A program made the position numbers and the translations under genes. Shown here piece after piece: positions 41,718 to 46,344 of a stretch of DNA of 46,344 nt; position 1 is the stretch's first letter; every line of letters starts with the position of its first letter. The notes under the pieces were generated by a model that saw only the letters and a list, made by a program, of their open reading frames with translations, had not been told where the DNA came from and made no database searches. This DNA comes from Gemmatimonadota bacterium (GTDB lineage: Bacteria; Gemmatimonadota; Gemmatimonadetes; Longimicrobiales; Gaopeijiaceae): contig SLCK01000029.1 of NCBI GenBank assembly GCA_007125845.1, positions 1-46,344 of the forward strand, in the 5' to 3' direction.

Positions 41718-42593
41718 ATGAGCACCTTGCCTCGAGGGCCCGAACCGGCCGATTCCACTCCGGCGCAGCCGTCCGGACAACCGCTCTCCGCGGGGAGCTA
41801 CCTCGCGGTGAGCGGAGCGGGACTCGTCGTCGCCCTCGGACTCCTGCTCTTCCTCGTCTTCGGCGCCGACCGCATCCTGGCCGCGGGGCTGGACCACCGC
41901 GTCTTCTACGTCCTCCTCATCCCGCTGGGTCTGTCCGCGGCCGCCTTCGCCTTCGGGGCGATGAACTCATCGGGGACCTTCACGAGCCAGGGCAAGCGCC
42001 AGATCGGTCTCAGCGGACCCGCGATGTTCGCCGCGCTCGTGGTCGCGGGTGGGTTCTACCTCGTCCCGGAGGGGGGGCTGCAGGTGCTCGCCGTCCGGGT
42101 CGACCGCACAGCAGAGGCCGGCGGAGGCCCGGTGCCGGGGGCGAGGGTCACCGTGGACTGGGGCGTCCAGCGCCTCACGCAATCCACCGACGAGAACGGA
42201 CAGGCGTCCTTTCTGGGTCTTCCTCCGGGAGCCGCCGAGGTGTACGTCGCGGCGGAGGCGGAGGGCTACGCATCCGAGCCGAGCACTCTCCGGTCCGTGT
42301 CGGCGAGCCGGGTGATCCGGGTGGAGCTGGAGCCGCGGAGCTACTCGACCCGCCTTTCGGGGACCGTGTTCGACCAGGGAACGGGAGCCCCGGTCCAGGG
42401 GATCGCCCTCAACTTCGGCAGCGGAGCGGCCGCGGACACGACCGACGGATCGGGCAACTTCTCCGTGGAGCTCCCCCTCCCCGTCGGGGCGCGGGTGTCC
42501 GTGGTCGGCACGCGCGACGGCGCCCGAGGGCTCAACACGGAGGTCGTCGTGACGGATGAGGTCGCCGTCCGGCTCACCTTCGGAAACCCGTGA
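41718..42593 (+). CDS. Membrane protein with two carboxypeptidase-regulatory-like domains
   Basis: 291 residues. After a Pro/Ser-rich start come three membrane helices (AVSGAGLVVALGLLLFLVF, FYVLLIPLGLSAAAFAFGAM, SGPAMFAALVVAGGFYLV), then two Ig-like carboxypeptidase-regulatory-like units: VPGARVTVDWG..TDENGQASFLGLPPG and LSGTVFDQGTGAPVQGIAL..TDGSGNFSVELP. These domains are usually structural, on surface proteins. ATG 41718 has an AGGAGGT site ~10 nt upstream. It overlaps the next gene by 4 nt. Confidence 0.8.
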   Translation: MSTLPRGPEPADSTPAQPSGQPLSAGSYLAVSGAGLVVALGLLLFLVFGADRILAAGLDHRVFYVLLIPLGLSAAAFAFGAMNSSGTFTSQGKRQIGLSGPAMFAALVVAGGFYLVPEGGLQVLAVRVDRTAEAGGGPVPGARVTVDWGVQRLTQSTDENGQASFLGLPPGAAEVYVAAEAEGYASEPSTLRSVSASRVIRVELEPRSYSTRLSGTVFDQGTGAPVQGIALNFGSGAAADTTDGSGNFSVELPLPVGARVSVVGTRDGARGLNTEVVVTDEVAVRLTFGNP

Positions 42594-43603
42594 ATCCGAT
42601 GCGCATTCTCCCGGCCCTCGTCCTCCTCGGGCTCGCCCTCGGATACCTCGGTGCGGCCCCGGAGCTCCACGGCCAGGTCACCACCCTCAGAGGCGAGGCG
42701 CTCCTCCGGGACGGCCGGCCCGCCACCGACGTCCGGCTCCTGATCGTGGGGCATCCCCCCGAGATCGCGCTCCAGGACGGCGGCATGTTCACGCACGCCC
42801 TCCTCGGGGCACCTACCGAGGTCACCGTGCGCGTGGTGGGGCAACCCGGCACCGAGATCCTCTTTCCCCCCGGGGGTCGGATCGTGGTCCCGGGGGATCC
42901 GGCCGCCGTGGTCTCCGTCCTGGTCGGCGAGCGGATCGGCGTCGCGGTCGAGGAGAGGATCGAGCGCGACCTCCAGGCGATCCGGGAGACGCTCGAGGTG
43001 CGGGGGGCCTCGGAGGCGGAGATCGAGGCGGTCGTGCGCGCCGAGCTCGACGGCCTGGTCGCCCGCATCGCGACCCTCACCGAGGGGGCCGTCGAGAGCG
43101 CGGTCAGCGGAGCGGCACAAACCGAGCTGCGGGAGCGCGTGAACCGCTACCTGGGGACGTACGTGCGCCGGAGCCGGGACCTCGTCGACGCGTTCGGCCT
43201 CGTGGATCTGTCCAGGGAGATCACCCTCACGGAGTCGCTGATCCTCCGGGACGCGATCGGAAACTACTCGGACGCGTACGGGGAGCTGGACCGCGAGCTG
43301 GCGGAGATTCCCGGGGCGCTCGAACGGGCGTGGTCCGGAGAGGCCGGCTCGGAGGTGGGCGAACGGACGCGCCAGATCCTCGAGCTGATCCGATCCGAGC
43401 TCCACCCGCAGCTCCTCGACCTGCGGGGCCCGCTCGTGGCCATCCAGATGGACTTCACTCCGGATCGTCCGAGCCGCTCCGACGTCCGCTCCGCCCGGGA
43501 GGCGGTGATGGAAGCCCTGCCCCACCTGGATCCCGCCGTGGCGCGGCTCGAAGCCGAATTCCCTCACCTCATGGAGGCGCTGCGGGATCCACCCCCGGGC
43601 TGA
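42590..43603 (+). CDS. Secreted helical protein of unknown function
   Basis: 337 residues from GTG 42590 (GTGA overlap); ATG 42599 is a close alternative. An N-terminal signal peptide (ILPALVLLGLALGYLGAAP) is followed by a short beta domain resembling a regulatory-like fold (TTLRGEALLRDGRPATDVRLL). The remaining ~220 residues are mostly long amphipathic helices, Glu/Arg/Leu-rich, with coiled-coil character. I do not recognise the family. The coupling to the previous membrane protein suggests a joint envelope role. Confidence 0.7.
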   Translation: MNPMRILPALVLLGLALGYLGAAPELHGQVTTLRGEALLRDGRPATDVRLLIVGHPPEIALQDGGMFTHALLGAPTEVTVRVVGQPGTEILFPPGGRIVVPGDPAAVVSVLVGERIGVAVEERIERDLQAIRETLEVRGASEAEIEAVVRAELDGLVARIATLTEGAVESAVSGAAQTELRERVNRYLGTYVRRSRDLVDAFGLVDLSREITLTESLILRDAIGNYSDAYGELDRELAEIPGALERAWSGEAGSEVGERTRQILELIRSELHPQLLDLRGPLVAIQMDFTPDRPSRSDVRSAREAVMEALPHLDPAVARLEAEFPHLMEALRDPPPG

Positions 43604-43656
43604 CCGATTCGACGATCCGCACCCGACCCCTTACTCTCCTTCTCGGAGCACATACC

Positions 43657-44043
43657 ATGCGACACCGTTCGGCGACCCTCATTCTCATGGCGGGACTCGC
43701 CCTCACGACTGCCTCCTGCGACCCCGCCTCGACGGTGGCCGTCCCCGTGCTCGTGATCACCGCCACCTGGGAGGTCGAGGGCCAGGAGGGACGCTCCTTC
43801 CGCTTCGACGCCGAGCAGGACGACAGCGAGGGTCTGGAGCTGGGATCCTTCGAGGGATCCGAGACCGTGGAGCATCCGTTCGCATTCTACGACCTGACCG
43901 GATCCTGGGCGGACGGCCACCTGCAGTTCACGGTGGAGCGTCCCGGAGGCAACGTCCAGTACACGGGAACGTTCTACGAAGACCGACCGACCCGGCTCAC
44001 CATGCAGTCCCACGGGGAAACCATCGTCCTCACGCAACCTTGA
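43657..44043 (+). CDS. Small lipoprotein
   Basis: 128 residues; signal RHRSATLILMAGLALTTASC with lipobox TASC and lipidation on Cys20. The mature part is ~105 residues, beta-rich, acidic (AEQDDSEGLELGSFEG), ending GETIVLTQP, with the alternating pattern of a small lipocalin-like or beta-barrel domain. No family recognised. It lies 53 nt after the preceding gene and 23 nt before the HEAT-repeat gene. Confidence 0.7.
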   Translation: MRHRSATLILMAGLALTTASCDPASTVAVPVLVITATWEVEGQEGRSFRFDAEQDDSEGLELGSFEGSETVEHPFAFYDLTGSWADGHLQFTVERPGGNVQYTGTFYEDRPTRLTMQSHGETIVLTQP

Positions 44044-44066
44044 GCGCATTCGACCCGGAGCACCCC

Positions 44067-46344
44067 ATGAACGCTGCACCCGCATTGCACCGCTCGCGGA
44101 GCGTACGGTGGCGGCTTCATTCAGCTGCGGTCGCCGCCCTGCTCCTCTGCGGCACGCTCGCCGCGGCGCCGCGCCCCGCGACCGCGCAGACGGCGGAGGC
44201 GGAGGCATGGATCCAAGAGCTCCGGGACCCCGACCGCCGCCTCGCCGCGGCCTTCGCGCCGCCCGCCTCCGCGGTCGAGACTCGGGAGGGCGTCGACGTC
44301 CTGATCGGGGCCCTAGACGACGGCAATTCAGGCGTACGGCGCGCCGCGGCCGCCGCCCTCGGGGAATCCACGGTCGACTCGGACCGGATCGCTTCCGCAC
44401 TCCTCCGGCTCTTCCAGGACGGGAACGGCCTGGTCCGGGCCCACGCGACAGTCGCCGCGGCCAAGGTGCCCGGCTCCTCGACCGCGCTCCTCCGGACCCT
44501 CGTCTCTGCCGGCGAGCTGGGACCCGCCGAAGAACACCGCTTCTACCCCGTCGCCTGTCCGCTGGTCAGCGGACCGGCCGGCTACGCCGCCATCGCCCTC
44601 GGGCTCGTGGGGGCAGGCGTGGCCGGAGATCTCATTTCGGTGAATGGCGAACGGGGGGGACTGGCCCGCTTCGCCATCGCGCAGATGGGGCCGGTGGGCG
44701 CATTCGAGGTGCGCCATCACCTCCACAACCCCGAGCCCGGGCCCCGGGCCGTCGCCGCGGGCGCTCTCGCGGACCTGGGCCCGCAGGCGGCCGACGCGGC
44801 GCGGATGGCTCCCGGACTCGCCGAATCGCTCGCGCGCCTCCTCACCGATCCCGACGAGGAGATCCGGCGGATAGCGGGGACGGCGGTCGTCGAGGCGGTC
44901 CGGGGGACCGGCCCCGCAGAGCGCGAGCCGCTCGTGGAGGTCCTGACGGAGGCGCTGGAGAGCCCCGCGGCGGCGGACGTGCGGAGCGAAACCCTCCAGG
45001 CCCTGGGCCATCTGGGGAGCGACGCGACTGCGGCCATCCCCGCGATCGTGCCCCTGGTGCACGTCCCGGAATACGCCGTCCCCCTGGCGGCGGTCGCGGC
45101 GCTGGGGCAGATCGGGGGGGAGGATTCGCTGGCGATCGAGACGCTGGCCGGGGTGGTGCGGCAGACTCGCGGGAGCATAAGGGGCGAGGCAGCCGGCGGG
45201 CTGACCCGGTACGGGTTCGGGGGGCTCGCGGCCCTGGTCCGGATCGGGATCGATACGGGTGTGGGAGCGGACTCGCGCACCCTGGCCCTCGACGCCCTCC
45301 GGGACGCGGCGGTGGCCGACGCCCCCTCCCGGGAGTGGCTCGCCCGCACCGCGGGCCGCTTCGAGGCCTCCCTCCAGGACCGCTCGGCCTCGGTACGCGG
45401 GGCGGCGGCCGCCCTCCTGGCCGTCCTCGACGAGGCAGCCGGAGCGGAGGCCCTCGGACTCGCCCTCCGGGACCGAAACGACGAGGCGTGGCGCAGGGCG
45501 ATCGTGGCCGCGGAGGCGATGGGGCCGGAGGGGCGGGAGATCCTGCTGGAACGCGCGGGGGAGGAGAACCGGAGGGGGCTGTGGGCCACAATGGTGCCCG
45601 GGGTGGATCGCCGCCCGGAACGGGAGGCGCGGGGGGCGGCGCTCGCCGCCGTGGGTCAGGCGAGGGTGCTGGACGAGCGCACGATGTCGGTGCTCCGCGC
45701 CGGCCTCGAGGACAACGACCCCGAAGTGCGCTCGGGAGCCTTGCAGGGACTGGCCGCATTGGGCCCGGAAGGCCGTCCCTTCGCCGTGGAGATCCTGGGA
45801 CGCCGGTCGGAAGCGGAGCCGCGGGAGCAGTCGGTGATGCTCCAGGCCCTGGCGGCCCTTTCGCCCCTCCAGCCCGAGGCCGTGCCCCTCCTCACCGCCT
45901 GGCTCACCAACCCGAGCGAGGTCCGCCGCGACCTGGCCGCGCGGCACCTGGGGGCGATGGGCCCGTACGCGGCGGAGGCGGCGCCGGCCCTCCGGGAGGT
46001 GGTGAGGGGGAGCGAGCGGACCCTCGCCTTCGTCGCCGCCGAGGCGCTCCTCGCGGTGGACCCCTCCGCCGAGGGCGATCCGGAGGTGCGCACGGCGCTC
46101 TACGACCAAGCCGTGCTCGAGCTCGTGGCCGAGGGGCAGGAGAGGATGGACCGGGCGCTGGGCTGCCCGGTTCCGGCGATGCTGGCGTCGATGGAGGCGG
46201 GTGTGCCCGGAATGTCCGACCTGCCGGACTTTCCCTGGCCTCCCCCCCTTCCCTCCTGGCGGGACACGGTGGAGCGCGAGCTGCTGGGCGGGGGCGTGGA
46301 AACCCTGGGCGCGGTTCACGAGCGCATCGCCGAGGCCGTGCGGG
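44067..46344 (+). CDS. HEAT-repeat secreted protein (partial, runs off the right edge)
   Basis: From ATG 44067 the frame is open for 759 codons to the window end with no stop. A signal peptide (SAAVAALLLCGTLAAAPRP, cleavage near ATAQ) is followed by a long all-helical array of about 30-40 residue repeats of HEAT/PBS-lyase type, for example VRRAAAAALGES, VRSETLQALGHLG, VRSGALQGLAALGPEG and RRDLAARHLGAMGPYAAEAAPAL. Such arrays bind proteins or pack as scaffolds; here in the periplasm or outside. The upstream gap is 23 nt with a GGAG site. Confidence 0.85.
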   Translation, partial: MNAAPALHRSRSVRWRLHSAAVAALLLCGTLAAAPRPATAQTAEAEAWIQELRDPDRRLAAAFAPPASAVETREGVDVLIGALDDGNSGVRRAAAAALGESTVDSDRIASALLRLFQDGNGLVRAHATVAAAKVPGSSTALLRTLVSAGELGPAEEHRFYPVACPLVSGPAGYAAIALGLVGAGVAGDLISVNGERGGLARFAIAQMGPVGAFEVRHHLHNPEPGPRAVAAGALADLGPQAADAARMAPGLAESLARLLTDPDEEIRRIAGTAVVEAVRGTGPAEREPLVEVLTEALESPAAADVRSETLQALGHLGSDATAAIPAIVPLVHVPEYAVPLAAVAALGQIGGEDSLAIETLAGVVRQTRGSIRGEAAGGLTRYGFGGLAALVRIGIDTGVGADSRTLALDALRDAAVADAPSREWLARTAGRFEASLQDRSASVRGAAAALLAVLDEAAGAEALGLALRDRNDEAWRRAIVAAEAMGPEGREILLERAGEENRRGLWATMVPGVDRRPEREARGAALAAVGQARVLDERTMSVLRAGLEDNDPEVRSGALQGLAALGPEGRPFAVEILGRRSEAEPREQSVMLQALAALSPLQPEAVPLLTAWLTNPSEVRRDLAARHLGAMGPYAAEAAPALREVVRGSERTLAFVAAEALLAVDPSAEGDPEVRTALYDQAVLELVAEGQERMDRALGCPVPAMLASMEAGVPGMSDLPDFPWPPPLPSWRDTVERELLGGGVETLGAVHERIAEAVR

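Noticed and set aside
42556-43656. Open frame upstream of the small lipoprotein, in frame with it
   Set aside because: It overlaps the secreted helical gene in another frame and is Arg/Pro-rich; the lipoprotein signal begins at 43657.
44328-46319. A 663-codon open frame antisense to the HEAT-repeat gene
   Set aside because: Arg/Pro/Gly-rich, no domains, and the plus strand has a signal peptide and regular HEAT repeats.
1-46344. CRISPR array, tRNA, rRNA, insertion sequence or integron
   Set aside because: No regular repeat-spacer pattern, cloverleaf, rRNA stretch, transposase motif or attachment site was seen on either strand.

Overview
The window is about 46 kb of GC-rich bacterial chromosome, densely coding, with most neighbouring genes overlapping by 4 nt (ATGA or GTGA). 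The gene order rplM-rpsI-rpsB-tsf-pyrH-frr-uppS-cdsA-dxr-rseP, a short RpoD-type sigma factor without region 1.1, GatCAB, a sigma-54 response regulator and an outer-membrane type of envelope (lipoproteins, membrane-anchored c-type cytochromes) suggest a diderm, GC-rich lineage. Gemmatimonadota is my best guess, from gene order and protein style only; no rRNA is present to confirm it.

Layout. (1) 1-7703, minus strand: an operon of a small lipoprotein, serS, pcrA/uvrD and gatC-gatA-gatB, preceded at the left edge by the tail of an unrelated plus-strand gene. (2) 7704-8044: a divergent promoter region. (3) 8045-11712, plus: single-domain response regulator, mannose-1-phosphate guanylyltransferase, left-handed beta-helix sugar nucleotidyltransferase-like protein and a metallo-beta-lactamase-fold hydrolase. 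(4) 11709-20240, minus: a ten-gene ribosomal protein / translation factor / isoprenoid / phospholipid operon with a strong promoter at 20212-20240 and hairpins in the rpsB-tsf gap. (5) 20251-27185, minus: primary-type sigma factor, lepB, a sigma-54-dependent regulator, an anchored unknown, thpR, a cysteine desulfurase-like enzyme and an MscS channel. (6) 27338-28058, plus: a CHRD-domain lipoprotein with three 17-bp iterons in its leader and a complete Shine-Dalgarno sequence. (7) 28092-33044, minus: an alpha/beta hydrolase, an HpcH/CitE-type lyase, a D-2-hydroxyacid dehydrogenase, a YdcF-like protein and a YdjM/DUF457-like membrane protein. (8) 33200-41244, plus: the most unusual part of the window. 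(9) 41231-46344: a small four-helix membrane protein (minus), then four secreted or membrane proteins of unknown role (plus), the last a HEAT-repeat protein that runs off the right edge.

The exciting candidate is region 8 with its divergent hydrolase. Five tightly coupled genes encode a membrane-anchored alpha-dioxygenase-type haem peroxidase (distal His, catalytic Tyr and proximal His all present), a cytochrome P450 that keeps the haem cysteine and ExxR but lacks the usual I-helix acid, a small unknown protein, and two paralogous membrane-anchored di-haem c-type cytochromes of the RoxA / fatty-acid-dioxygenase style. A lipase-like hydrolase is transcribed divergently from the same gap. The peroxidase plus P450 pair looks like a split version of fungal Ppo oxylipin synthases, and di-haem cytochromes make oxylipins in Pseudomonas aeruginosa. 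I propose, as inference, a bacterial lipid-oxygenation (oxylipin-like) pathway: ester hydrolysis, fatty-acid dioxygenation, hydroperoxide conversion by the P450, and further oxygenation or electron handling by the cytochromes. The downstream 2-hydroxyacid dehydrogenase and lyase genes may or may not belong to it.

No rRNA, tRNA, CRISPR array, insertion sequence or phage structural gene was found. The only gap longer than 300 bases is 7704-8044.
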